64,000 nt of DNA from Syntrophotaleaceae bacterium (GCA_041390365.1 JAWKQB010000002.1:1120001-1184000); one strand, 5' to 3'. Shown: positions 26,317 to 33,790, counted from the stretch's first letter. The notes: generated by a model from the letters alone, not told the origin. Translations and numbers: made by a program.

Positions 26317-26352
26317 GAAAAACGCCCGACCCAGATGGGTCGGGCGTTTTCC
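26317..26352. terminator. Bidirectional terminator between smpB and the repeat-protein gene
   Basis: AAAACGCCCGACCC and GGGTCGGGCGTTTT form a perfect 14-bp stem around the loop AGAT, with A- and T-runs on the two sides. It serves smpB and the convergent gene ending at 26381. Confidence 0.92.
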
Positions 26353-26380
26353 GTTCTTCCGGTTGGGAACCACTTTTTCG

Positions 26381-27448
26381 CTATTCGACCAACGGTTGCT
26401 CGACAGCCGGTTGTTCATCAGCGGGTTGTTCATCAGCCGGTTGTTCATCAGCCGGTTGTTCATCAGCCGGTTGTTCATCAGCCGGTTGTTCATCAGCCGG
26501 TTGTTCATCAGCCGGTTGTTCATCAGCCGGTTGCTCATCAGCCGGTTGCTCATCAGCCGGTTGCTCATCAGCGGGTTGTTCATCAGCCGGTTGCTCATCA
26601 GCGGGTTGTTCATCAGCCGGTTGCTCATCAGCCGGTTGCTCATCAGCCGGTTGCTCATCAGCGGGTTGTTCATCAGCCGGTTGCTCATCAGCCGGTTGCT
26701 CATCAGCCGGTTGCTCATCAGCCGGTTGCTCATCAGCCGGTTGCTCATCGGCCGGTTCCTCGGCAGCCGGTATCATTCCGGCCGGCTCCATAGCAGCCGG
26801 TTCCTTATCAAAGGGTTCCGGAGTCATCGGCTCCTCCGGTTTCCCATTCACCGCCTCTTCATCCATCTTTTCCTTCGTCAGGCTCAGGGCCGTTATATCG
26901 GCATTGCCGAAGGAGAAATTTTCCTGAAATGCAGCGGTGCCGAACGCTTCGTTCAAGGCCTCGGCAGCCCTCTGGGTCAGGCGGAGATTGACATCGGGAA
27001 TGACGATCAATCCTTGCTCATCCGGTTCAATGGACCGGGGCAACTCCAAATCGAATAGGGGGATACGATCGAGGATGTCGTCATCGACGGCGACCAGAGC
27101 GGTCAGAACCGGGCTGTCCCCCGTGGTGCTGATGATAAAGTTGAGCAGGGACACTTTCCTGTCGGAGGTCTTGAGGGTCAGTCCGCCGCCATGAAAAATA
27201 TCCCCCTTGGCATTGCCCTGATCGATGGCCCCGGCGGGAATCGGGAAAATTGAGGTGGCATTCCGGTTATCGAATTTCGCCGGCACAAGGCCCGACGGGT
27301 CGATATCCATCGACTCGAGGGCCTGAAGGGCCTCGGATGAGATGTCGACCCTGGTGACTCCGCCGACGATTTGGGCGATGGGGGCGGCAAAAGCCATTCC
27401 GCCCAGCAACAGTGGGATCAAAAAGGTTGCGAGAACTGTTTTTTTCAT
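26381..27448 (-). CDS. Exported protein with C-terminal PADEQ repeats
   Basis: A 355-residue protein of unknown function. A signal peptide (MKKTVLATFLIPLLLGGMAFA) precedes a folded-looking region of about 180 residues. After this comes a short proline-rich stretch, then about 24 tandem copies of the five-residue unit PADEQ, nearly to the C-terminus (ending AVEQPLVE). The repeat is strongly acidic and proline-rich, as in surface stalks or wall-spanning spacers. No C-terminal anchor, sorting signal or membrane helix is seen. GGGAGG lies five bases before ATG 27448. The repeat number is likely to vary between strains. Confidence 0.75.
   Translation of the reverse strand: MKKTVLATFLIPLLLGGMAFAAPIAQIVGGVTRVDISSEALQALESMDIDPSGLVPAKFDNRNATSIFPIPAGAIDQGNAKGDIFHGGGLTLKTSDRKVSLLNFIISTTGDSPVLTALVAVDDDILDRIPLFDLELPRSIEPDEQGLIVIPDVNLRLTQRAAEALNEAFGTAAFQENFSFGNADITALSLTKEKMDEEAVNGKPEEPMTPEPFDKEPAAMEPAGMIPAAEEPADEQPADEQPADEQPADEQPADEQPADEQPADEQPADEQPADEQPADEQPADEQPADEQPADEQPADEQPADEQPADEQPADEQPADEQPADEQPADEQPADEQPADEQPADEQPAVEQPLVE
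26401..26760 (-). repeat. 15-bp tandem repeat, 24 units, in frame
   Basis: Each 60 bases hold exactly four copies of CATCAGCCGGTTGTT or a close variant, encoding PADEQ on the minus strand. Two silent variants, TTGTT/TTGCT and GCCGG/GCGGG, mark the units. TTGTT units fill the left third and TTGCT units predominate on the right, suggesting growth by local duplication. The first and last units are degenerate. Confidence 0.95.
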
Positions 27449-27726
27449 GTTTACCTCCCAGCTTCAGGTTTTTAGATCCTTTTCACTGCTGCCCGGCTCG
27501 ATGAAATCGACCTCCAGAATCCGAGGAAGGGGGTAGCTCTGAAAGTTTCGTCTCCTGCATGCTGGTACAAAGGTAATCCGTGAAAAAAATCAGTGAATTC
27601 ATTAGTTTATTGAACGGGCCATTGAAGAACCGGGCAAGAGTGATGCCTTCCAGCAAAGCTAGCAGGTTTCTCTTTTTTTTCCAGAGTCGGACTGAAAAGA
27701 ATATCGATCACTGACATTAAGTCTTT

Positions 27727-27798
27727 GCTCGCTCCGCTTCGATTCCGCATCATCCATATAAAAAGGGTCTGCCCCCAGTGCGACAGACCCTTTTTTAT
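27727..27798. repeat. Direct repeat with hairpin, copy 1
   Basis: GCTCGCTCCGCTTCG is followed by ATTCCGCATC, then by a hairpin with arms AAAAAGGGTCTG and CAGACCCTTTTTT around a 12-base loop. The hairpin could terminate transcription in both directions. A second copy at 29326 is split by the IS21 element. The rest of 27449-28033 holds no gene that I can support. Confidence 0.8.
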
Positions 27799-28033
27799 GG
27801 TGGAAGTGCTGCGACCCGGCGGAATAGGAGCGCCTCGGCCGCATCGTCGCCTGGTACGAGCAGGAAGCGGCGTAAACGCTCCTTTCTTTTATCCGCCATG
27901 TAAATACATCAATAAACTCATCATGATCTGGGAACGTTACCTGCTGGGTTGCGGATATCCATCTTGACTAAACCTCAAAATGGTTTTATCTTTGTATGTA
28001 CGATGTTGTAACCAAATAATGACGGAGGCCGCC

Positions 28034-28261
28034 ATGATCAAAACCTTGACCAAGCACGGCAACAGCCTGGCGCTGGTGATCGAAAAACCGATACTGGAAC
28101 TGCTCGGGGCCGATGCCGAGACCCCCTTCGACGTCACCACCGACGGCCAGGTGCTGATTCTTTCCCCCATCAAGGATGCTGATCGTAGCGAGGCGTTCTC
28201 GACCGCTCTCGACAGGGTCAATGCCCGCTACCCTAAAGCACTCAAGAAGCTGGCGGAGTAA
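28034..28261 (+). CDS. MazE/AbrB-type antitoxin
   Basis: A 75-residue SpoVT-AbrB-fold antitoxin. The N-terminus MIKTLTKHGNSLALVIEK is the swapped-hairpin DNA-binding motif, with LTKHGNSLAL typical of MazE-like proteins paired with Doc toxins. The C-terminal half should bind and neutralise the toxin encoded three bases downstream. The start is ATG 28034, with GGAGG seven bases upstream, rather than an upstream ATG at 27980. Autoregulation of the operon is expected for this family. A degraded copy lies at about 61.85 kb. Confidence 0.88.
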   Translation: MIKTLTKHGNSLALVIEKPILELLGADAETPFDVTTDGQVLILSPIKDADRSEAFSTALDRVNARYPKALKKLAE

Positions 28262-28264
28262 GGG

Positions 28265-28648
28265 GTGAAATTCCTCAGCCTGACCGAGGTTCTGGCAATC
28301 CACCGGGACCAGATCTCCCGCTACGGCGGCACAACCGGCATCAGGGATATTGAGCTGCTCAAATCGGCGCTTGGTATGCCCATGGCGACCTACAGCGGTG
28401 AATTCCTGCACACCGACATTTACGAGATGGCCGCCGCCTATCTGTTTCATCTGGTCAAGAACCATCCCTTCCTCGACGGCAACAAGCGGGTCGGCGCGGT
28501 GACGGCGTTGGTGTTCCTGCTTCTGAACGACCACGACTTCGATGCGCCGGAGGATGACCTTGCCGAGACAGTGCTGTCTGTCGCCCGGGGCGAGATCGAC
28601 AAGGCCGAGGTGGCGGTGTTCAACCGCCGCTGGAGCAAAGCGCTGTAG
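28265..28648 (+). CDS. doc: Doc-family (Fic fold) toxin
   Basis: A 127-residue death-on-curing toxin. The Fic motif reads HPFLDGNKRVG (about residues 69-79), matching the Doc form HxFxDgNKR. P1 Doc phosphorylates EF-Tu and blocks translation, and this is the likely activity here. Length is normal and no residue of the motif is lost, so the toxin looks active. The start is GTG 28265. It is preceded by its antitoxin and followed by a Fic-family pseudogene on the other strand. Confidence 0.9.
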   Translation: MKFLSLTEVLAIHRDQISRYGGTTGIRDIELLKSALGMPMATYSGEFLHTDIYEMAAAYLFHLVKNHPFLDGNKRVGAVTALVFLLLNDHDFDAPEDDLAETVLSVARGEIDKAEVAVFNRRWSKAL

Positions 28649-28666
28649 ATTCCCTTTGATCAAGCC

Positions 28667-28703
28667 TTCGGACGCCGGTTCGGTTTTCGAAAATGGAATT
28701 GAA
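28667..28703. repeat. Short dispersed element, copy 1
   Basis: TTCGGACGCCGGTTCGGTT begins a 37-base stretch that recurs with about 30 matches and one gap at 36760-36795, in the same orientation. The two copies lie near the two ends of the accessory block holding the Fic pseudogene, IS21 and the integrative element. Confidence 0.6.
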
Positions 28704-28818
28704 CAAAATCGCCCGACGTTTCGAAAAACCATTTGCTTTTTCCGACACGCCAGGGGTGAATGACACCGGCTGCCAAAACGAACAGGGCCGTCCCTTTGAG
28801 ACAGGCCTTTCGGCTGTC

Positions 28819-28841
28819 CAAATTTGCTCCAGGCAAATTTG
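28819..28841 (-). terminator. Hairpin after the Fic pseudogene
   Basis: CAAATTTGC and GCAAATTTG are perfect 9-base arms with the loop TCCAG, just downstream of the pseudogene stop on its strand. There is no long T-run, so termination strength is uncertain. Confidence 0.45.
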
Positions 28842-28848
28842 TCGGAAA

Positions 28849-29200
28849 TTATCTGCCGCCGTGTTGGGCCAACACCTGGTGGCCCTTGTCGGTCAGGCGA
28901 TATTTCTGCAAGCGGCTGTTGGGTTTGTCGGGGATGGTCATCTCAATCAGGCCGTCGGCCAGGGCCGGTTTAAGGTAGCGCTCGCGGAAGGATTTGCGGT
29001 CTGAAAGCCCCAGGGCGGATTGCAGCGTCTCTCGGTCCATTTCGCCCTGGATCGCCGCCAGCAGCTCGCCGACTTGGGGGGTGACTTGAGGGCTGACTTG
29101 GGGGGGTGAAGCTGGTCACCGTATCCAAAATCATCCGCAACATGAAGGCGATGAAGGGCGCGGAATCGGTCTTTTGGGTGCTTTGGCCTGGTGCTCGAAG
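28849..29200 (-). pseudogene. Truncated, frameshifted Fic-family protein (C-terminal part)
   Basis: The minus strand encodes the C-terminal end of a Fic-family AMPylator. A segment DSAPFIAFMLRMILDTVTS (about 29167-29111) is the post-Fic-core region. It is followed in another frame by a repeated PQV linker and a winged-helix domain with DRKSFRERYLKPAL and IEMTIPDKPN, ending in a normal stop at 28849. The frames change at a run of seven C residues at about 29100; six would join them. Upstream of about 29200 the protein is deleted, including the Fic motif. The gene is therefore dead as it stands. Confidence 0.7.
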
Positions 29201-29325
29201 ATCAGGCGACAGACCCTTGGCGGGAATCGCCTACTACGTCGGGCACATCCTGTTCCCTCCTGCGTAGGCTCCCCTCCGCTCGCTGACGCGGCCATCCCTG
29301 GCCGCTTTTCTGACATTTAGTCAGC

Positions 29326-29377
29326 GCTCGCTCCGCTTCGATTCCGCATCAAACATATAAAAAGGGCCTGCCGCTAG
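29326..29377. repeat. Direct repeat copy 2, split by IS21
   Basis: This is the left part of the second copy of the repeat at 27727. Its right part resumes at 31578 after the IS. Rejoined, it gives the same hairpin with one arm mismatch (AAAAAGGGCCTG against CAGACCCTTTTT). The stretch 29201-29325 holds only a GCGGCCA/TGGCCGC hairpin. Confidence 0.8.
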
Positions 29378-29448
29378 TGTCAATGGGAACTGAAAAGTGT
29401 ACCAGTTACGGGAATTGAAAAGTGTACCACCTGCAGGGAGAGACCTTT

Positions 29449-30228
29449 TCAATCCGGGGACGATGAGATGGAAGAATCACCTCCTTTCTGGGAGAGTTGG
29501 TTGGCGAATGCATGGCCTTGAAGTCTGTAGCTGTGGCCCTTGATGTTGATCACCCGGCAATGGTGCAGCAGCCGGTCCAGAATGGCCGAGGCGATGACCG
29601 GATCGCCGAAGAGTTCCTGCCAGTCGGAGAAGCTTTTGTTGGACGTGATGATCGTCGAGCTCTTCTCGTAGCGGTAGGTGACGAACTGAAAGAAGAGATA
29701 CGCCTCCTGGCTGGTGACGGGAAGATAGCCGACCTCATCGACGATGACGAGACTGGAATTGAGGTAGGCCTTTCCCTTGGCCTGGCTCTCCTTGAGCTTG
29801 GCGATCAGCGTGTGCATGGTGGTGAAGTAGACGCGAAAGCCGTGGTAGCAGGCCTTGATGGCCAAAGCGATCGCCAGATGGGTTTTGCCAACGCCCGGCG
29901 GTCCCAGGAAGATGACGTTTTCGTGTTTGGCAAGCAGGGTCAGATCAAAGAGTTCCATGACGGCCTTTTTGTCCAGATGAGGATGGAAGGTGAAGTCGTA
30001 CTCCTCGATGGTTTTGGCCATGGGCAGGCCGGCTATCTTCATGGCGGTATCGACGCGCCGCTTGTCTTTGGCCGCCACCTCTTCCTCCAAAAGCTGGTCG
30101 AGGAAGCTGAGATAGGAGGCGCCGTTAGCTTGGGAGAGGGTTGCGACATCATCGAGGATTTCCACCGCCTTGAAGAGTTTCAGCCGTTTCAGGTTGTCCT
30201 GCAGGCGATCAAAGGTCAGTTGGTCCAT
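29449..30228 (-). CDS. istB: IS21 helper ATPase IstB
   Basis: A 259-residue AAA+ ATPase that selects target DNA and stimulates the IstA transposase. The N-terminal helical IstB region is followed by Walker A GPPGVGKTHLAIAL (about residues 108-121), Walker B VIVDEVGYLPV (about 170) and the sensor stretch STIITSNKSFSDW. GGAGG lies seven bases before ATG 30228. The start overlaps the istA end by 13 bases, the usual IS21 coupling. Confidence 0.95.
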   Translation of the reverse strand: MDQLTFDRLQDNLKRLKLFKAVEILDDVATLSQANGASYLSFLDQLLEEEVAAKDKRRVDTAMKIAGLPMAKTIEEYDFTFHPHLDKKAVMELFDLTLLAKHENVIFLGPPGVGKTHLAIALAIKACYHGFRVYFTTMHTLIAKLKESQAKGKAYLNSSLVIVDEVGYLPVTSQEAYLFFQFVTYRYEKSSTIITSNKSFSDWQELFGDPVIASAILDRLLHHCRVINIKGHSYRLQGHAFANQLSQKGGDSSISSSPD

Positions 30229-31472
30229 GAGACACCTCCGGCGGCATAGCGGTCGTATTCGGCCAGGGGCCGCTGATAGACCTCAGGGTAAAGGGTACCG
30301 GTGACCAGACCTCGCGTGGCCTTGCCTTTGTCCCGGCCGTAACGCGGGGTTTGTTGAGGTGTCCGGGAGGGCCGTGGCGGAAGGCCGATGGTTTGCCCTT
30401 TGGTGTCCGGGATCTGATAGACGGCCAGCAGCTCGGCATCATGATAGATGCGAAGGACATGGTTCTTGACCTTGAGCAGGACGTGCTTGCCGACCGCTTG
30501 CGGCGCGACAAAGTAACGGTTGCCGGCAAAAGAGAGCAGGCAATCCTTGTACACCTTGCGGAAGAATTTGAGCGACGTGTCGTAATCGGCCTCCGGCAGG
30601 GAACCCAGATGAGGAACCTCCTGCTCCCAGCGCAGGATGACCTGTTGCCGGTAAGTGCCATGAATCCGCTGGTGAGCCGTTTCGGCCAGCCAGGTAGCGA
30701 CATCCTGATTGGTCTGGGCAAGTGAGCGGTAGCCGTAGCCGCGCCAGAAGCTCTCGCGTAGATAGTCCATCGGGCGTTCCACCTTTCCCTTGACCCAAGG
30801 GCTATAGGGCGGGCAGAGCCGGGGAGTGAACCCGTAGTGCTTGGCAAAATGGAGAAACTCGACATTGAAGCTCGGTTTGCCGTTGTCCCTGCCGATAACG
30901 ACCTGCTTCATGTTGTCGTAAAGGATTTCGGCGGACACACCACGAAGAGAACGGAAAGCGCGCAGGTGGCAATCCATAAAGGTCTCCATTGTGCAGCGTT
31001 CGACGAACTCGACGTACATGGCGCGGGAGAAACCCAGAACCATGACGAAGGCATAGATCGTGGTGGTCTTTCCCGACCCGTCATCAATCTTGAAATCGCC
31101 CCAATCGACCTGGGCCTGGAGACCCGGCTCTGTCTCGAAGCGGGTATAGGCGATGCGGCACTTTTGCTCCTTGATTGAGCGGACAAAGACCTTGAGGGTG
31201 TCGTAACTGCCGGTGTAGCCCATGCGCTTGAGTCGCTCGAAGATCCAGGTCGCCTGGTAGTCATCCTCATCGAGGAAATCCCGGACAACCTGGTGATACG
31301 GCTCGAGGATGGTGGGCTTGCTGGTCTGGCGGTGGTAACCTGGGAAGGCATTGTTTTCCAGATGCTTCTTTACAGTCTTGCGGTGGATGCCGAGTTTTTT
31401 GGCGATCCAGCGAACACTGTGACCTTGACGTTTGAGAGCAATAATGTCCATGTACACCTCCGTGGAGATCAT
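30216..31472 (-). CDS. istA: IS21 transposase IstA
   Basis: A 418-residue DDE transposase. The N-terminal helix-turn-helix has IIALKRQGHSVRWIAKKLG and RKTVKKHL. The rve catalytic core shows VDWGDFKIDDG (first Asp, about residue 120), ILYDNMKQVV (second Asp) and PYSPWVKGKVERPMDYLRE (Glu). I chose ATG 31472, which has AAGGAGG seven bases upstream; ATG 31478 abuts the ribosome site. No frameshift is present. Confidence 0.95.
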   Translation of the reverse strand: MISTEVYMDIIALKRQGHSVRWIAKKLGIHRKTVKKHLENNAFPGYHRQTSKPTILEPYHQVVRDFLDEDDYQATWIFERLKRMGYTGSYDTLKVFVRSIKEQKCRIAYTRFETEPGLQAQVDWGDFKIDDGSGKTTTIYAFVMVLGFSRAMYVEFVERCTMETFMDCHLRAFRSLRGVSAEILYDNMKQVVIGRDNGKPSFNVEFLHFAKHYGFTPRLCPPYSPWVKGKVERPMDYLRESFWRGYGYRSLAQTNQDVATWLAETAHQRIHGTYRQQVILRWEQEVPHLGSLPEADYDTSLKFFRKVYKDCLLSFAGNRYFVAPQAVGKHVLLKVKNHVLRIYHDAELLAVYQIPDTKGQTIGLPPRPSRTPQQTPRYGRDKGKATRGLVTGTLYPEVYQRPLAEYDRYAAGGVSWTN

Positions 31473-31706
31473 CGGCATCCCTCCTTTCCCCTTAAGAGAA
31501 GGGATACCATGGGGTCCAGGGTGGTACACTTTTCGTTACCGCGATTGGTACATTATTGCTTTACCAGTGACAGCTAGTGCGACAGACCCTTTTTAAGGGT
31601 GGCGTCTATCAAACTAACCTCACAACCAATTGTTTTTTAGCACTTTTTTAAACTGTTTATTTTCTCCATACCCCCAAAATTACCCCTGAGACTTCTAAAT
31701 TCTGCC

Positions 31707-32165
31707 TCAAAGGTCGTCCTCATCCTCGACAATCAGCCGTGAAAACGTGTTTATATTGGCTGTGGACTTGCCTTGCTCCAAGCGGTTTTTATCGTAGAGT
31801 GTCCCGAAAATTATTGCCAGGTCGCGGCCCGATGCCTTTTTTAGCTTCCCCGGAGTTAGGGCAGCAAGGACCGAATTTTCCAAACTATCCAGCATCGCCG
31901 CTTTATTTTCAGCGTATGCCTTGACCGCTCCAGGGTTTTGCACCTTGAACGGCTTCAGAGCCAGGGAAACAGCGCCCTTAGTAACGTTGAAGAACCGGGC
32001 GATGTCGGCTTGACTTATCCCCTGCAAATACATTTTCACAGCAACCGCCAGATCAATTTTTTTGTTTTGATTTGGGTTTGCAATTCGGTTAAGCGATTTG
32101 CCGGTTGACTGGCTTTTGCTGGCAGGGTTTGGCTTACCTCGTCTCTCTTTCCTCTTCGCGGCCAT
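31707..32165 (-). CDS. Helix-turn-helix protein of the integrative element
   Basis: A 152-residue basic protein. Residues about 38-75 form a helix-turn-helix (KMYLQGISQADIARFFNVTKGAVSL-like), after a lysine-rich N-terminus. The C-terminal half is helical. The layout resembles small phage DNA-binding proteins, including terminase small subunits, but no terminase large subunit is present, so I do not assign that function. ATG 32165 follows AAGGTGG. It is the last gene of the leftward cluster and overlaps the cysteine-rich gene upstream. Confidence 0.55.
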   Translation of the reverse strand: MAAKRKERRGKPNPASKSQSTGKSLNRIANPNQNKKIDLAVAVKMYLQGISQADIARFFNVTKGAVSLALKPFKVQNPGAVKAYAENKAAMLDSLENSVLAALTPGKLKKASGRDLAIIFGTLYDKNRLEQGKSTANINTFSRLIVEDEDDL

Positions 32166-32328
32166 AATCACCACCTTTTTCAGCTTCGGGCTTTGGTCTT
32201 TTGCCCATCCGGTAAGGATAAAGCGGGCAATCCTTAACGGTGCATTCCCTGACCTCTTTTACCGAGTCACAACAGCAGGATAAGCACTTTGCCCTGATAG
32301 CTTTGATTGGGGTTAACCCTGTCTTCAT
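32134..32328 (-). CDS. Small cysteine-rich mobile-element protein
   Basis: A 64-residue protein with four-cysteine spacing, KCLSCCCDS and ECTVKDCPLYPYRMGKRP. I recognise this pattern from small hypothetical proteins of prophages and integrative elements, where it probably forms a zinc knuckle. GAAGGA lies six bases before ATG 32328, and that ATG overlaps the stop of the upstream ORF (ATGA). It overlaps the downstream gene by about 30 bases. Confidence 0.65.
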   Translation of the reverse strand: MKTGLTPIKAIRAKCLSCCCDSVKEVRECTVKDCPLYPYRMGKRPKPEAEKGGDYGREEERETR

Positions 32329-32558
32329 TTTTTCCTTCTCCTTGTCAAAAATAAGGGGCCTTGCTCACGATTTTTTGAAGAACTCTTTTTGGAAAGGTCA
32401 TGGCTTGCGGCTACAAAATGATCCCTTTTCATGTCCGTAATTCGGCAAGCCGCCCGCCAGAGAATAAAGCCTTCCAGCCATAGCCATTCACTCTGTTTTT
32501 TGTCCTTGATCAAGCCTCTTCTTTCTCCGGATACTGGTAATCTATAGAATAGTTTCAA
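32325..32558 (-). CDS. Hypothetical 77-residue protein, TTG start
   Basis: An open frame of 77 codons with a basic C-terminus (RRRKK). No family is recognised. The only in-frame start is TTG 32558, which lies inside a perfect 16-bp palindrome. Its stop overlaps the start of the cysteine-rich gene in an ATGA arrangement, which favours a real gene. A GAAGGAG ribosome-site-like sequence is 13 bases from the TTG, which is long. Confidence 0.4.
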   Translation of the reverse strand: MKLFYRLPVSGERRGLIKDKKQSEWLWLEGFILWRAACRITDMKRDHFVAASHDLSKKSSSKNREQGPLFLTRRRKK

Positions 32559-32738
32559 TCTTGAAACATCACTCCTTCAGTATTGTCCGTTCTGACGATG
32601 AATGATAAATGCTTATTATTTAATAGGTTGGCTTGATTGCCGCGCAAAAGGTCAAGACCATTCTTGAAACTCCACCACCCTTGATTGTGCCGGATGATGT
32701 TTCAGGATTGAAACTGATCTAAGTTTCAGTTTTGAAAC
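32552..32738. promoter_or_regulatory. Three 16-bp operator-like palindromes plus a half site
   Basis: GTTTCAA-TC-TTGAAAC at 32552-32567 is a perfect palindrome. Near-identical copies are GTTTCAG-GA-TTGAAAC at 32699-32714 and GTTTCAG-TT-TTGAAAC at 32723-32738, whose starts are 24 bp apart. A lone TTGAAAC half site is at 32664. They fill the 179-bp gap between two leftward genes and probably bind an element-encoded regulator. An iteron-type origin is the alternative. Confidence 0.7.
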
Positions 32739-33163
32739 TAACGTTTTTTTTCACGGTGGTATCTTTCCAACGCTTCCCCCTGTCTGGTATCCTTAGGTCG
32801 AACCCTCTTTTCAAATTCAGGAGTGCCGTGTTTTCTCCATCGCTCGCTGAGGCCATATAGTGAAACATCTTTTCCCGGACCGCCCCCGCCACTGTGTTCA
32901 ATGTCGATAAAACCGCACTCAATAAGAGAGTCCAAGCAACGCGCAAAAGTTGCCCGCGAAATTTCCATCTTTTCGGCCTCAGAATAGGGGAAAATAATTT
33001 CGCCGTTATTTGCGACAATCCATTCGTTCTTTTTGGACCCTTTCCGCTTTTTGAGTTGCCGCTTTTTCAGGAAACGGTGAAATACGTCCCTTGCCGTAGC
33101 TGTCAGTTGGCGATAGGCGGCAGATTCCAACAAATCATATTCAATGAATGTACCCTTTGGCAC
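32738..33163 (-). CDS. Winged-helix-like protein of the integrative element
   Basis: A 141-residue basic protein. The segment EKMEISRATFARCLDSLIECGFIDIEHSGG (about residues 63-92) looks like a recognition helix plus wing, as in replication-initiator or regulator domains of small elements. An N-terminal stretch rich in Lys and Arg (RFLKKRQLKKRKGSKKNE) may bind DNA. GTG 33163 follows GGGAGG by seven bases. It is directly next to the operator-like palindromes. I do not assign a replication role with confidence. Confidence 0.55.
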   Translation of the reverse strand: MPKGTFIEYDLLESAAYRQLTATARDVFHRFLKKRQLKKRKGSKKNEWIVANNGEIIFPYSEAEKMEISRATFARCLDSLIECGFIDIEHSGGGGPGKDVSLYGLSERWRKHGTPEFEKRVRPKDTRQGEALERYHREKKR

Positions 33164-33198
33164 TTTATTGCCTCCCGTTCAGCGCTATGCTGTTGCCC

Positions 33199-33588
33199 TC
33201 AGACCGTTTCGGCGGGAAGAATCCTGTCGATATAGTTGAAGATCGTTCCATGCCGACTTTTGCCCTGAATGACCAGGACGGGCCGTTTTGTGCCGACCAG
33301 GTAGCGCAGCTTGGACGGGCGAACTTGCTCATTGCCGCATAGTGCCTTGATTGTCGCCGTGAGCCTGCTTTTAGGGTTGTAGTTGATAACGGCACTCTGA
33401 ATAATCACCGCGCCGTCAGCCGGTCCACCCCGAATAGTAAACTCAAAGCCGACCCGTTTGCTTGTGAGGGTTTGATACCTCAGCACTCGCGTCAGTTCAG
33501 CTTGATAGATGCCGGGCGGGATTAGTTCTTTTTCGGTCTGGGGATTTTGGGGCGCTTCTTGGCGCTGGGCTATGTCGCTTCCGGTCAT
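33199..33588 (-). CDS. Hypothetical protein, DUF669-like beta-rich
   Basis: A 129-residue protein. The pattern LIPPGIYQAELTRVLRYQ, followed by GFEFTIRGGPADGAVI and KALCGNEQVRPSKL, recalls DUF669-type phage proteins related to single-strand-binding folds, but the match is from memory and weak. A strong AAAGGAGGTGAG ribosome site precedes ATG 33588. It lies between the alpA-like gene and the winged-helix gene, all leftward. Confidence 0.55.
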   Translation of the reverse strand: MTGSDIAQRQEAPQNPQTEKELIPPGIYQAELTRVLRYQTLTSKRVGFEFTIRGGPADGAVIIQSAVINYNPKSRLTATIKALCGNEQVRPSKLRYLVGTKRPVLVIQGKSRHGTIFNYIDRILPAETV

Positions 33589-33607
33589 AGCTCACCTCCT
33601 TTCGGTA

Positions 33608-33790
33608 TCAATCACAAAGGGCGAGCACATCGCTTTCACGCCAGCAAGTGCAGCGGCTACCTAGTCGCACTGGCTGAGGCGCTTTACCTTCTGCGACCCA
33701 TTTCCACCAAGTGGACCGGCCAACTGGGATGATCGCTAAAACTTGTGGCAATCGAAGCAGTTTTTCGTTGGTAGGGATTTGCTTTTTCAT
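33608..33790 (-). CDS. AlpA-family regulator/excisionase
   Basis: A 60-residue MerR-like helix-turn-helix protein. KLLRLPQVLAIIPVGRSTWWKWVAEGKAP is the AlpA signature, followed by the wing (QPVRLGSRCTCWRESDVLAL). AlpA proteins in P4-like elements activate integrase or promote excision. AGGAGG lies seven bases before ATG 33790. Its partner would be the P4-type integrase at 35145. Confidence 0.88.
   Translation of the reverse strand: MKKQIPTNEKLLRLPQVLAIIPVGRSTWWKWVAEGKAPQPVRLGSRCTCWRESDVLALCD

Larger units (their letters stand above)
29378..31572. mobile_element. IS21-family insertion sequence, complete
   Basis: A 2195-bp element begins TGTCA and ends TGACA and is flanked by the 5-bp duplication GCTAG (29373-29377 and 31573-31577). 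The left end has two copies of GAAAAGTGTACCA (29392, 29417). The right end has an inverted copy (31522) and a half copy (31545), as in the multiple terminal repeats of IS21. It carries overlapping istA and istB, both intact, so it may be active. It interrupts a hairpin repeat. Confidence 0.93.

Noticed and set aside
26401..26760. CRISPR-like array
   Set aside because: The units are 15 bp with no spacers, and they keep the reading frame of an exported protein.
26191..26793. Long open frames in several frames across the 15-bp repeat (repeats of ISRLL, HQPVA or SNRLM)
   Set aside because: A 15-bp repeat without stops leaves several frames open; only the minus-strand PADEQ frame has a signal peptide, ribosome site and unique domain.
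25851..28030. ssrA (tmRNA) near smpB
   Set aside because: No tmRNA-like 5' or 3' end was seen between smpB and the toxin-antitoxin pair; the space is taken by the repeat-protein gene and a gap with hairpins.
28693..29004. 103-codon plus-strand ORF after doc
   Set aside because: It is antisense to the Fic pseudogene, which has recognisable protein similarity.
31707..32165. Calling this gene a terminase small subunit
   Set aside because: It has only a generic helix-turn-helix, and no large terminase subunit or virion gene is nearby.
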